From Dioszegia crocea (Eukaryota; Basidiomycota; Tremellomycetes; Tremellales; Bulleribasidiaceae), in NCBI GenBank assembly GCA_001600615.1, contig BCKK01000003.1, positions 152,465 to 216,464 on the forward strand: a stretch of DNA of 64,000 bases. Reading direction: 5' to 3'. The notes beneath the pieces are model-generated. The model ran no database searches. It was not told where the DNA came from and was given only the letters and a program-made list of their open reading frames with translations. Below, one piece after another: positions 54,807-64,000 of this stretch (position 1 is the stretch's first letter; every line of letters starts with the position of its first letter). The translations under genes and the position numbers were made by a program.

Positions 54807-55831
54807 ATGGGAAAGTATTACTGCGATTACTGCGATATCTACCTGTACGTATTCTTTCTCCCGCCCTATCGCTATTTGGACATCACAGCCTCTAAGATCC
54901 TGATGAGCAGGGAGGCGTCTCTGTATGTGAAGGCTTAGCTGATCGCCTAGAACACACGACTCCATGTCGGCGCGTAAAGCCCACAATACGGGCCGTAATC
55001 ACATTTCCAATGTTCGCGATTATTTCGCGTCCCTAGGGCACGATACGGCTCAATCAATCATTGATCAAATTGTGATGAGTCATGAGAATGGGGGTAGGGC
55101 GGCTATGATGGCTGCTCCGAGTATGAGGTTAGGGGCTGGGTTTATGAACCCCATGGGACCTGCGATTGGTTTGGGTGAGTCAGGTTGTGGTTGGCATTGG
55201 GTTAGGAATTGAAAATGGTCGGATAGGGTATGAGGGAGGAGGATTTGGGGTCACATTTAACAAGGGGGGGAACTGCGGACAAGGGAGGCATTCATCAAGA
55301 CATCTTTTCCCAAACGCCTCTCAATCAGATAAATCCAAGTTTCACAACCCCTCAGAGCATCTACTAACACTGATAGGCTCAAACCCCAATCCGGGCGGAT
55401 TCCAACAACAGCCTCCACCTCAACATCAACCACCTTTCCCACCCACAGGATACCCTCCACCGAACTATGGCGGTGGCGCCCAATTCCAAGGCGGAGCAGG
55501 CGGTCCACCTCCCTTCCGCCCACCCTTCCCTCCATCAAACATGCCACCTGGCCCCGGAGGGTTCGGCGTTCGGCCAATGGCTTTACCTCCTTTCCCACCT
55601 AATGCCAACGCCGGCGGACCCCCGGGAATGGGCGGATTCAGACCTCCACCGCCTGGGATGGGTATGCCCCCGCCTACGCTGGGTGGGTTTGCGCCGATGA
55701 GTATGGGTGGGCCTCCGGCCGGTGCGGGTGGAGGAGGAGGAGGAGGAGGAGGAGGAGGAGGAGGTGGAGGTGGGACGCCAGGTGGTGGAGGGGGAATACA
55801 TCCTGATCGGTTGAGAATGATGGGTGTCTAG
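54807..55831 (+). CDS. YHC1: U1 small nuclear ribonucleoprotein C
   Basis: Three exons (54807-54844, 54951-55174, 55377-55831) encode about 238 residues. The N-terminus [20 protein letters not shown] with [18 protein letters not shown] is the U1-C zinc finger (C2H2, matrin type), including the residues that contact the U1 snRNA:5' splice-site duplex. The rest is Gly/Pro/Met-rich, with a run of about 16 glycines encoded by a GGA repeat (about 55728-55775). U1-C stabilises 5' splice-site recognition early in spliceosome assembly. The second intron is 202 bp, much longer than most here. The start is fixed by the family. Confidence 0.95.
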
Positions 55832-56171
55832 TGTGGGGAAGAACCAGAATACAGAGGGGGAGCGGTGTTGTTAGGTGGTGAATTGAGGAAGGCAATGGGT
55901 GTGGAGATGCTGTCGTTTTGGGTCGTGGAAGAAGAGCGAGTGGAGTGGATATGCCGAAGGGGGTCGTTGAGTAATCTGGAGAGGGAAAGAGTCAACATGG
56001 CGTTTTATTGAAGAAGCAGGCATGTATGTTGATAATGGCGCTGCTTTGGGCTCATGGTGGACATTTCAGACACGCTATGTTTAATCTCTGACCCAAATCC
56101 TACAAGATATATTTCCTTTTTCGACATCTACACCTTCATCTACCAATCTACACTATTCCCCAATTAACATC
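55832..56171. other. Convergent spacer between U1-C and PUS3
   Basis: 340 bp between two converging stop codons. It must contain both 3' ends. No further feature is seen. Confidence 0.45.
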
Positions 56172-57965
56172 CTATATATCCCCCGTTACTACTTTCCCCT
56201 TCCTCACTTTCCCAACCCTACTCTCTCTCCATTTCCTATTAACGACTTCAGGTTCTTCACCCCTCGTCCGTTCAGCCACGGGCTTATATTTCGTAGTCAT
56301 CTGTACGTCCCCTCCTCCAACTGGGTAAATGATTAATTCCCCTTGCGTTTTACCTCCCATTCCTTTTTTGACTTTGCCCTCTTTTGATTTAACATCCTCA
56401 CCTCCCTCGCCTCCCGCACTGGGCCCACTCACCCCACTCACCCCACCCACCCCTTCCGCCAGCCCTGTCCTATCCCCAACTTGCGCCCCCAATGTCTCCC
56501 TCAACGTCTTGAGCATATTCCCAACTTGCCAACCCCTCAATTCCGCCTCTTGCCTAGCCTGTTCTAAAGCCCTCTCCAAACTTTCTCTCCCTTCATTCAC
56601 ATCCCCTCCCGCCCTACTCAACTTCCCATCATATCCCCCAAACCTCCACTCCAAACCCGCACTTTCCTCATACCCGCATTTCCACAATGTAAGCGGTAAT
56701 GGATCGCCCATTTGATATGCCGGTTTACTAGGATATCTTTCAATGTCCAAAAGGTCCGATATGAGGGAAGGGGATTCAAGTCTTGATCCAACGAGGAATA
56801 AGGAGGCGATAATATGTCGGACTTGATGCCATAAAAAGGCAGTCCCAATGAGGTTGAAAATGATCATTTGGGGTTGTTGACCGGCAGCGTTCGCGCCGCC
56901 ATACCCCGGTTCCGCCTCAAAATACGCCTCCAAAACCCTTCTCGAATGATTTTCAATCTGCTTGCTTCCGTCCAATTTACAGAAATTTCGGAAATCATGC
57001 TCCCCAATTAATAATTGGGCAGCTTGGGTCATTAGGTCCAGTGAAAGTTGGGGGTGGTTTGGTATGGGCGGGTTGTGGAAGGCGTATTTGTAGTGTCTGA
57101 AGGCACAGGAGAAGCGGGAGTTGAATGGGAGGTAGGCTGGGTCAGGGTAGGTGTGGGCGTTGGGTTCGGGTGGTGATGTGGCCGAGGAGGATGAGGTGGG
57201 TTCGGTCGTTGGCGTAGGAAGTGGAGGGGGATGGGGTAAAGGTGACCAAGCAAGGATTCGGATTGTAGGTGGGAGTATACCGTTAAGTAATCGAGGATAT
57301 GAGAATTCTACGGGTTCAACCGGTACCCCCACAGGTTTCTTCACTACCTTCTTCGTAGTCGACCCAGAGCCTCCAGGCGAACCCGGTTCTTCTCTCTCAG
57401 GCCCCAGTTCCCTCACCTCTTCAGGCGCTTTCCACCCCACCACCCCTTCCCCATCAGACTTATTACTCCTAACCCAAAGATCCACAACTTGTCCAGCCCC
57501 ACTAACGCCCCTATCTGTCCTTCCACACCTACTATATCCAGCCCCCTCTAACCCTTTCCCCTCTTGGACAAGCCGGGTCTTTTCCAATGCCGCCAAAAGC
57601 TCAGATTCAACCGTTATGATTGGATTCTTTGAATTTGGGTCTGATTGGATTGCGAGTCCAGAGTATGGCCAGCCTGAATAAGATACGAGGAGGGCTATGT
57701 GCCGGGTTGGGTGATGGGGGAAATGGAAGGCTTTGGGTGCTTTGAGGGGCTTAGGGGGTCGGATGGGTCGGGTTATGGTTATTGATGGTATGGACGGGGT
57801 GGGAGAGGGGGGTGTGGGAGATGAGGTTGTAGTGGGTGATGTAGGTTGAGATGAGGAGGGGACAGTGAGTGAGGTACTGCGTGTGTGGGATGGAGTAGAG
57901 GGAGTTTCGAGAGTTTCAAGTCGCTGGATGAGCTCTTCTCGGGTGAGGTTTGCGTATTTCGACAT
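56172..57965 (-). CDS. PUS3: tRNA pseudouridine(38/39) synthase
   Basis: A single exon of 597 codons from ATG 57965 (MSKYANLTREELIQRLETLE); an upstream in-frame ATG at 58034 is less family-like. The TruA-fold core is clear: HIALLVSYSGWPYSGLAIQS, the catalytic loop YSRCGRTDRGVSGAGQVV (catalytic Asp in TDRG), NSRFSCAFRHYKYAF, HDFRNFCKLDGSKQIENHSR and FLWHQVRHIIASLFLVG. The DFRNFCK...HQVRH pattern fits PUS3/Deg1, which modifies U38 and U39 in the tRNA anticodon arm. Gly/Ser/Pro-rich inserts and a basic C-terminal tail extend it beyond the family core. No intron is seen. Confidence 0.94.
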   Translation of the reverse strand: MSKYANLTREELIQRLETLETPSTPSHTRSTSLTVPSSSQPTSPTTTSSPTPPSPTPSIPSITITRPIRPPKPLKAPKAFHFPHHPTRHIALLVSYSGWPYSGLAIQSDPNSKNPIITVESELLAALEKTRLVQEGKGLEGAGYSRCGRTDRGVSGAGQVVDLWVRSNKSDGEGVVGWKAPEEVRELGPEREEPGSPGGSGSTTKKVVKKPVGVPVEPVEFSYPRLLNGILPPTIRILAWSPLPHPPPLPTPTTEPTSSSSATSPPEPNAHTYPDPAYLPFNSRFSCAFRHYKYAFHNPPIPNHPQLSLDLMTQAAQLLIGEHDFRNFCKLDGSKQIENHSRRVLEAYFEAEPGYGGANAAGQQPQMIIFNLIGTAFLWHQVRHIIASLFLVGSRLESPSLISDLLDIERYPSKPAYQMGDPLPLTLWKCGYEESAGLEWRFGGYDGKLSRAGGDVNEGRESLERALEQARQEAELRGWQVGNMLKTLRETLGAQVGDRTGLAEGVGGVSGVSGPSAGGEGGEDVKSKEGKVKKGMGGKTQGELIIYPVGGGDVQMTTKYKPVAERTRGEEPEVVNRKWRESRVGKVRKGKVVTGDI

Positions 57966-58146
57966 GGCGCGATAGGGTTGAAAGATTTGTTTGACGCTTT
58001 TTCTGGGACTATCGCGGAGGTGCTGCAGGAGCATATGTAGCCCTGCTGTGGTTTGAGCAGCTCAGGATGGAGGTGCGATGTATAGGCAGGGCAAGAGTTG
58101 AAGGTGTTCTCAGCTCCAGGCGAAAATGGGTGGTAAAGGAGGCAAA

Positions 58147-58208
58147 ACGTATTTCATCCCCCTGGTTAATATGGCTGAAACACCGAGGCGTTTCAGAGTT
58201 TGCCACCC
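58147..58208 (+). repeat. Duplicated block X, copy 1
   Basis: Shares ATTTCATCCCCCTGGTTAAT (one mismatch) and TTTCAGAGTTTGCCACCC with 59611-59662. The two copies differ by an internal 10-bp length change. It is non-coding. Confidence 0.75.
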
Positions 58209-58369
58209 GAATTCATGAGTCTCGAATCGAAGGGACCAGGCTCGATACTTGTTGCGATTGAGCGAGCGATGTTAGAAAGATGAGGAGCTGAAGCTGAGAT
58301 CAACAACAGCTGAGACCAACTCACTCTGATCGTTCCAGTTTAGAGTGGAGCCAGGCGGCTATAGGTAGA

Positions 58370-58473
58370 ATGTCCCAAAGAGGCGCATTCAACGCTGTAT
58401 ATATCAAGGGAGTATACCCCTGGCAACAGGATGAGTCCTTTCATGTTCAGGATACGTGCTGGAAAGACTGTGT
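58370..58473 (+). repeat. Duplicated block Y, copy 1
   Basis: 104 bp beginning ATGTCCCAAAGAGGC, with GGAGTATACCCCTGGCAACA later, ending near GGAAAGACTGTG. It matches 60411-60514 at the same length. Each copy lies upstream of a B-type gene (B1, B2), so it may be a shared promoter. Confidence 0.75.
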
Positions 58474-58627
58474 CTGCGACGGCCTGAGAGGCGCCTGTAC
58501 TGTCGACTTGGGGAAGAGTCCCCCCTGTTCTTCTCTACATCATTCCCCACACACTCAAAGATCAAGATACATACATCCCAATTTCCTTTCAATCGCCACA
58601 AAGACCACCCAGCTCATACTCCTATCA

Positions 58628-59048
58628 ATGACCACTCCATCTGACGCCAGTGTGCTCGTTCGATTGTTCACCTTGTATCCAGGCTCACCTTCGACAGCGC
58701 TGGAGGCAAAGTGGCCGAAGCGCGGCGGGAAACAGAGGTGGCTCTATAAGTACTTCGAGTCATCCGAGAATACTGCCAATTGGGATGCCCATCTCAAGGA
58801 GAACCTTGGCTACATCGGGAACTCCGTGGCGAGCTACCAGCCGTTCAAGACCTATCAGTCCAAGGCGGGCAAGACTGGTATCCTGCCTGGAGACGTGACC
58901 ACCTTCATGTCTGTGCGCAGCCCGCACGCTCATCGAGGAGGCATCCGCCAACATTGCTGATGCGCCGCCTGGTCAGAGCGCAGACGAGGACGTGTTTGCT
59001 TCCTTCACGAATGAGGACGTGTATCGGACTGAAGAAGACCAGATCTAA
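58628..59048 (+). pseudogene. Accessory gene B1, probable frameshift near the end
   Basis: ATG 58628 (MTTPSDASVLVRLFTLYPGS) reads through RWLYKYFESSENTANWDAHL and YIGNSVASYQPFKTYQSKAG to GDVTTFM near 58910. That frame then soon stops at TGA. One base over, a clean acidic stretch continues (TLIEEASANIADAPPGQSAD, then NEDVYRTEEDQI) to TAA 59046-59048. The intervening bases are too few for an intron, so a single-base indel is likely. It is weakly similar to gene B2 around the W-D/E-x-x-L and F/YxPF positions. Function is unknown. Confidence 0.45.
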
Positions 59049-59736
59049 TGGACGCTGGGACGGGAACAGTCCGAGCCGGGCGGGGAGGGCATATCTTTGG
59101 ATTTGAGTTCACACACACTTCCCCATATAGATTCTGAGATGCAGCTAGATCATGTCTTCTTAGTGCTGGATCGGAACATAGTCGTAGGATGATCCAGTCC
59201 AGCAAAGTCCTCAGAGCGCTCACCCGGGGTCATTACGCGTCGATCCATCACTAGAGGCGCTCGGCCAGGTGGGGGCCTGCAGCGTGCACTCTTCTAAGTT
59301 TGGCTCTTGAAAGCCATTCAGTCGGTCGAAGGGAGGTCTCCTTTGACAACATGGTAGCTCTGAAGACTCAAAGAGGTGCGTATACGAGCGCAGAGATCAA
59401 AGGAGCAACATCCCTGAATGTCCTGATCACTCCTTAGAGCTCAGGGATCGAGTCTGGTGGGAGGAAGCGTGGGCGTGTTTCGATGATTTTTAGCAGTAGG
59501 AGTGCAATGTGTTGTGAGTCTGTGATCAGTTCACCACTCTTCAGCGAGCCTATGCATCCGAAATCGCACAGAACATTCATTCCACAGAGAGAGGGAGACC
59601 AATCGACGAGACGTAATTCATCCCCCTGGTTAATATGGGCTGCGTTTCAGAATTTGCCACCCATAGTCCTATTTGCCGCTGACCTTGAGAATGCATGAAA
59701 TGGAGACCTATCAACAGGATGGTACTGATACTTCGA
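59049..59736. other. Spacer with block X copy 2
   Basis: 688 bp between gene B1 and gene C. Apart from block X' at 59611-59662, no feature is seen. Confidence 0.45.
59611..59662 (+). repeat. Duplicated block X, copy 2
   Basis: Second copy of the block at 58147-58208, beginning ACGTAATTCATCCCCCTGG and ending TTTGCCACCC. It lies downstream of gene C (which is on the minus strand). Confidence 0.75.
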
Positions 59737-60240
59737 TCACTGCGCATACCAAGCAGCTCGCACCAGATTGTTGAGACTCGAAATACGCGTCAAACAAGCG
59801 ACAGCTTCCTCCGCTTCCTCCTTCTCCTCTATCGCAGTCTTCTTGCCGCCCTCAGCTGATGCCGTCTGAACAGTGAGCTTGGGGCAATTCAACGCAATCG
59901 CGCTGAATTCTCCGATGAAGAACCCTCCTCGCTCGGGATGGATCAGGTATGTATCGGCGAAAGCGGACGTGAGATCAGGGGTGAGCTTGATGGATACTCG
60001 GGAGGTTGGCTGCGAGTATGCGTCCCTGGGGGCATCCGGATCGATCAGGTCAAGAAGGCTGGACTGACTGTTGAACATCACGTGGCATTTTGACCAGGGA
60101 TGACCCTTGGTGGACTCATCGTTGCCTTGAAACAGAGTGGAGGTGGGATCGTCCTGAGAGTCGTTGATAGCACGGAGATCGCCCGCCGAGAAGGGGCGAA
60201 CTGGAAGGATTGAAAGACTGGAGAATTGTGCAGAGCTCAT
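59737..60240 (-). CDS. Accessory gene C, unknown function
   Basis: A single exon of 167 codons, MSSAQFSSLSILPVRPFSAG to VRAAWYAQ. It has a central beta-rich part (SIKLTPDLTSAFADTYLIHP, ERGGFFIGEFSAIALNCPKL) and a charged helix (KKTAIEEKEEAEEAVACLTR). There is no signal peptide or known domain. It sits between the X' and Y' duplicated blocks, on the opposite strand to genes B1 and B2, as if inserted into a duplicated X-Y-B unit. Protein-like composition over the whole frame supports reality. Confidence 0.55.
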   Translation of the reverse strand: MSSAQFSSLSILPVRPFSAGDLRAINDSQDDPTSTLFQGNDESTKGHPWSKCHVMFNSQSSLLDLIDPDAPRDAYSQPTSRVSIKLTPDLTSAFADTYLIHPERGGFFIGEFSAIALNCPKLTVQTASAEGGKKTAIEEKEEAEEAVACLTRISSLNNLVRAAWYAQ

Positions 60241-60883
60241 CGTAGTGCAGCGTGTTTGTAGCAGGAAGATAGAGCGATGACGGCGATGATGGAAAGTGAC
60301 GACAAGACTTTAGCCCCGTCTTAGCTAGCTAGGGCACGTAGAGGGCAGCTCTTTTGATATGCCCTGGGGGACCAGAATGATGGGATAGTCTCGACCATGT
60401 TTCAACGTCCATGTCCCAAAGAGGCATGTCCACCATCGGTCATATCAATGGAGTATTACCCCTAGCAACCAGGATATTCCCTTCATGCTCAGGGTAAGGA
60501 TTGGAAATGCTGTACCTAGGGGGAGTCGATCGGAGACCAGTCTAGAGGCGTGCGATGCTGACGGGCAGGGGACAATCGGTACGCGTCATGTACGGGGATG
60601 AAGCATAAAGGATCATCGAGCGCCCACACTCGTGTCAGCATCTCAGCGTGTCTACCTACTGAGACACGGGAGCCATGAAGGGTTCACCCCCCTAGATAGC
60701 TTGGACTTGGTAGCCTCCCTCATAGTCCTCTCCGGACTGATAGGGCAGTGGCAAGAGCCCATCCCACTCGGAACGAGCTCGCCCACTTCTCCTCTTTCTT
60801 TACATCATCAAGTCCATCCATCCCCCTGCCCAACTATACGTCACTCTGCAAGATCGTCAATACATCGTAGCAGAGCCCTTAGT
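60241..60883. promoter_or_regulatory. Divergent region upstream of genes C and B2
   Basis: 643 bp between divergent genes, containing block Y copy 2. In-frame upstream codons of B2 (from 60632) are open but not protein-like. Confidence 0.45.
60411..60514 (+). repeat. Duplicated block Y, copy 2
   Basis: Begins ATGTCCCAAAGAGGCATG and includes GGAGTATTACCCCTAGCAAC, matching 58370-58473 over the same 104-bp length. It lies about 370 bp upstream of gene B2, versus about 155 bp for B1. Confidence 0.75.
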
Positions 60884-61417
60884 ATGTCTAAGCTGGAAGA
60901 GAAACGAAATGCCGCCAAGGAACTTTGCACGTTCCTTCCAGATCAAGAATATCTTTTCATTCTCGACAGTCTCATCTTGTTTCCGGAGCCGTCTGTCAAC
61001 CAAGACTCGACAGGCCGCAAGCGCCCCGCCTACAGGTCAGCCATACACGGGATCTTCTCGCATCCCGTCACCGGCCGCGGTACCCGTGAGCGATGGGAAA
61101 CTGAGCTCGCCAATGGAGTCAGCGTTGAACAGGTCACCAAGAACTTCGGGCCCTTCAGCTCTCTGGTGACAGAGCTCCAGATGGATGGTAGCAATGTTCT
61201 TTCGTACTTCAAGGCACTGAGGTTGAAAGCCGACCAGATTCCGCCACCGTCCTCCTCAGACCCTTTCTCACAACGCCCACGTCGCTTGCTTCCTCACCCC
61301 GCAAACCCTCTCACCAACGATCCACCAAACTCCTCCTTGGCAACATCTCCCACATCCTTCGCATCTGGATCGAATCCGCCAGGAACCGAGCTGGCAAGTC
61401 AGCAGCATGATCCCTGA
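60884..61417 (+). CDS. Accessory gene B2, unknown function
   Basis: ATG 60884 (MSKLEEKRNAAKELCTFLPD) to the stop at 61417 gives 177 residues. The N-terminal two thirds is helical (EYLFILDSLILFPEPSVNQD, ERWETELANGVSVEQVTKNF, LVTELQMDGSNVLSYFKALR). The last third is Ser/Pro-rich and disordered. Weak similarity to gene B1 (W-x-x-x-L, then PF) and the shared upstream block Y suggest a common origin. No domain is recognised. Confidence 0.5.
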   Translation: MSKLEEKRNAAKELCTFLPDQEYLFILDSLILFPEPSVNQDSTGRKRPAYRSAIHGIFSHPVTGRGTRERWETELANGVSVEQVTKNFGPFSSLVTELQMDGSNVLSYFKALRLKADQIPPPSSSDPFSQRPRRLLPHPANPLTNDPPNSSLATSPTSFASGSNPPGTELASQQHDP

Positions 61418-62118
61418 TCCCGATCACGACCCGGAGAACCCCAGCACTGCGCATCCTTTCCCGATGATGTGCAACCCCGAGTATTGGGACATGATGCTGG
61501 GAACCGGACCGAGTTCTTGAAGTGCAACAGGCTAGGTCACCACGGTGGTCTTGAATGGTTGGGCTGCGGAGGGTGAAGGAGATGTGGTCAGGAGGTAGAT
61601 AGGGTCATATGTGCAGAAAAGAGGGTTTCATTTTGAGCCATACTTCCATACAGTTTGATCTCACTGCACGCTGCAATCCGGCGCTTGCATTTTGTGGTTG
61701 CTGGACTCGATCTAAAGTAGTCCCCATCAGCTGTCTTAGGCCCTGTCAGATCTCGTAAGTCAAAGCTGTCGGATAATGTAAGTCGTAGTGAGTAAAGCAG
61801 CCCATCTGCTGATCCCGTCAGCAAATTAGATCAGTGTGAGAAGAAAACTGGACCAATGGGCCATCATTAAGGCGTAGAGTTCCTCCGGATTCTCTATTCG
61901 AGTGTGATTGGCAGCTGCTGGCGTTAGCGCCTTCTTCATGCACGCTCAGCGCACATCCATTGCGGACAAACAGTCCCACCATCCCCTTGTTAGAGGGGCT
62001 GGTAGCCGGTAGGTTGATACGCGTATTTGCCACGTCACGGGTGGCGATGCCCCCACTTTGGCTTGCTCAGCCCCACTCAGACCCCACCTTTGATCATCAT
62101 CTCTTCCCCCCACTTACA
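61418..62118. promoter_or_regulatory. Upstream region of the C2H2 transcription factor gene
   Basis: 701 bp with no supported gene. It holds the promoter of the factor that starts at 62119. No specific site is recognised. Confidence 0.4.
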
Positions 62119-64000
62119 ATGTCTGCAAGGGCTGTAGAGCCTGGGGTCCCAGTAACAGCGGGGCCTGCTCCTGTAGTGGACACACCGGCCAAGCCTCAAA
62201 GGGCAAACGTCACCAACGCTGTGTTCAGGTGCGATATCGCGGGTTGTAATAAAACATTCACACGAAAGGTATGTTTGATGACTTCATGAGTTCTTGTCAA
62301 TTTGGTCCTGTACTCCATCTTGAAAGGCCTAAAACTAGCGAATGATACAAAAGTGCACTTTGCTAATCCTTAGGATCACCTCATCCGACATCAAGCCAAT
62401 CGTAAGTTTCCCATCATCAGTACCCGCCCCCTCGCTGACGATCAGATTCCTCAGCAATCTTCACTTGCCCCACCTGCTCTCGGCCATTCAAACGACTCGA
62501 TCTACTCCAACGACACGAGAAGCGAAATGTGTGTAACGAGTCCACGGGCGATACACCCGGCAGCACCGGCAATGCCAAAACCTTACCTACCCAACCTCGA
62601 AAAGGCAAACGCGCCCGGAGCCCATCATCGTCATCTGACGGCTCTGAATCACCTCCATCCGTACCCCTTGCCAACCCCAAAGCTTCCTCATCCTACATCC
62701 CACCACCCTCTGCGGGTTTAGGCCCGGTCCTTCAACTCACCGGATTCGAAATGTTTGATGGGTGGGATCCGGACTTTATGCCGCAGGACGATTGGCTGCC
62801 TACCCTATCCGATTCCATGGCTGGGCCATACAATGAGCCTCTTTCCCATGTCGACCTTCCTTGGAATGTGTTGATGAATCGCACACAGGAGTCTTCGGCT
62901 AGGGGACAGCAATTGATGGCATCGGCGGGATTGGCGGCCAAATTGCAATTGGCATTTCCTGTGAGTACTCACTTTTTCCGCGCTGATGATAGAATTACGA
63001 TTTCTCTCTATCAACCGTTACAGACTACCTTCATCACTATTGGACATATACCGCTCCCTCGTTCCCCTTCATTCATCGCGGTACACTCGACCTCGAAACG
63101 GCTCCCCTAAACCTCATCGTCCTGATGCTCATCACCGGTTCTGTCCACTCTTCCAACCCTCAGAACTTCTCTCCTCTCGTCGTCAGCATCCGAGGCATGC
63201 TAGTGCAGCAATGCGGCATGGACGCGCCCGTATCGATATTCCAATCATTCGCACTATGCCACATCTACGATACATGGTATGGAAACGAGGAGACACTGTT
63301 CGTTGCTCAGTGCATGTGGTCAACTGTCGTAGCGCACAGTCGGAAGAAGGGGATCGGAGTGCAGGGGGCAAGTAGCGGGGATGGGGAAGATGAAGTATGG
63401 GCGAATTGGGCACAAGGCGAGGGTGAGTCCATCTCGGGATGTAGCTGATGTCAGAACGACGCCGAGCAGCCTATTGCGTCCTAATGCTCGATACCCAAAT
63501 ATCAGCATTTTGGAATCAACATTCATCCCGTCAACTATCTATATTCGCACATGATCTCCCCCTTCCCTGTCCCCGATCTCAATGGGATGCAACCTCCGCA
63601 GGCGATTGGGTCCGTGCTCGCGCCGCAAAATCAACACCAACATCCCCGTCAGTACATACTTCGAAGCGGGTAACGCGGGGCGCATACCTACCGGGCCTAC
63701 ATCCAGAATTCAGAGTGACGCAAGTTCCCGATGGGTACTCGTCAGCTATTCTCAGCGCAATGGTGGCTCAGGCGGATTTGCAATTCCCGGTGGATCTGGA
63801 GAATACCTTGGCGGTACAAATGGTTTTGCTTGGTCTGATGGGGACGGCGTGGGATCAGAGGATAAAGGGTGGAATGGGCATCAAGTTCAAGGAGGGTGCG
63901 AAACATTGGCGCAAGTTGACGCAGGACGGTGAGTTTGGAACTGGCTCGGAAATTTGTGTAGGGCGCAAAAGCTGAAATAATAGCACTCATACATCTTCGA
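62119..64000 (+). CDS. C2H2 zinc-finger transcription factor with fungal-specific domain, partial
   Basis: Exons 62119-62268, 62374-62401, 62446-62960, 62993-63423 (approximate end), then from about 63468 to about 63930, and a last piece from 63984 to the window edge. Two C2H2 fingers are split by introns: FRCDIAGCNKTFTRKDHLIR with HQANH, and FTCPTCSRPFKRLDLLQRHE. A Ser-rich nuclear-type linker follows (RKGKRARSPSSSSDGSE). The middle-homology domain of fungal factors then starts (TDYLHHYWTYTAPSFPFIHR, LETAPLNLIVLMLITGSV, RAAYCVLMLDTQISAFWNQH, HDLPLPCPRSQWDA). It is a presumed sequence-specific regulator of unknown targets. Intron 3 is 32 nt (62961-62992). The C-terminus lies beyond the window. 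Confidence 0.85.

Larger units (their letters stand above)
57966..58627. other. Spacer with duplicated blocks X and Y upstream of gene B1
   Basis: Between PUS3 and accessory gene B1. It contains block X (58147-58208) and block Y (58370-58473), each repeated about 1.5-2 kb downstream (separate entries). No gene is seen. Confidence 0.5.

Noticed and set aside
55674..55895. Minus-strand frames opposite the U1-C glycine run
   Set aside because: They are produced by the GGA repeat read on the other strand.
1..64000. CRISPR arrays, bacterial operons, insertion sequences or ribosome-binding sites
   Set aside because: The window is eukaryotic nuclear DNA with spliceosomal introns throughout; no spaced repeats of CRISPR type were found.

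Overview
The window is nuclear DNA of an intron-rich fungus. It is most probably a basidiomycetous yeast of the Tremellomycetes type, which I infer from gene content, compact spacing, dense short introns and CTRAY-type branch points. Housekeeping genes are fungal/eukaryotic: eIF2-alpha, mitochondrial enoyl-CoA hydratase, the GATOR1/SEACIT subunit NPR2, an ABCC-type ABC transporter, a UBA-ZnF-UBX protein, a PTRHD1-type peptidyl-tRNA hydrolase, a DHCR24-like FAD enzyme, MICOS subunit MIC60, a USP48-type deubiquitinase, U1 snRNP protein C and the pseudouridine synthase PUS3/DEG1. Many introns in the conserved genes are only 30-35 nt long, including most of those I measured in the ABC transporter. 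Accessory genes use introns of about 53-60 nt.

Layout. 1-12 kb: partial F-box gene, SUI2 and an enoyl-CoA hydratase in divergent orientation, two large multi-exon orphan genes, and a small protein with a PIP-box-like motif. 12-18.7 kb: gene-poor, with poorly resolved small genes, a CT-rich tract and an array of eight short inverted repeats. 19-29.7 kb: dense conserved block (NPR2, ABC transporter, UBX protein, PTRHD1). 30-32 kb: a 320-bp hAT-like MITE inserted in the 3' end of a second F-box gene, whose stop codon it supplies. 32-37 kb: DHCR24-like enzyme and MIC60, the latter with a long LEA-like repeat region. 37-40.7 kb: degenerate zone with an inverted gene pair, frameshifts and gene remnants. 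40.7-45.8 kb: USP48-type protease with long low-complexity introns. 46-50 kb: tandem array of four related two-exon genes of unknown function, all on the minus strand. Each has the same phase-2 intron position and the same sequence box upstream. 50.5-58 kb: disordered Ser/Pro-rich protein, U1-C and PUS3. 58-61.4 kb: a second duplicated accessory module. 62 kb to the end: a C2H2 plus fungal-specific transcription factor that runs off the window.

The most novel material is the 46-50 kb family with its shared promoter module, the MITE-truncated F-box gene and the inverted-repeat array at 14.3-14.5 kb. Gene models were assembled by eye from splice signals and reading frame. Exon boundaries in conserved genes are well supported by family alignment; those in orphan genes are less certain.
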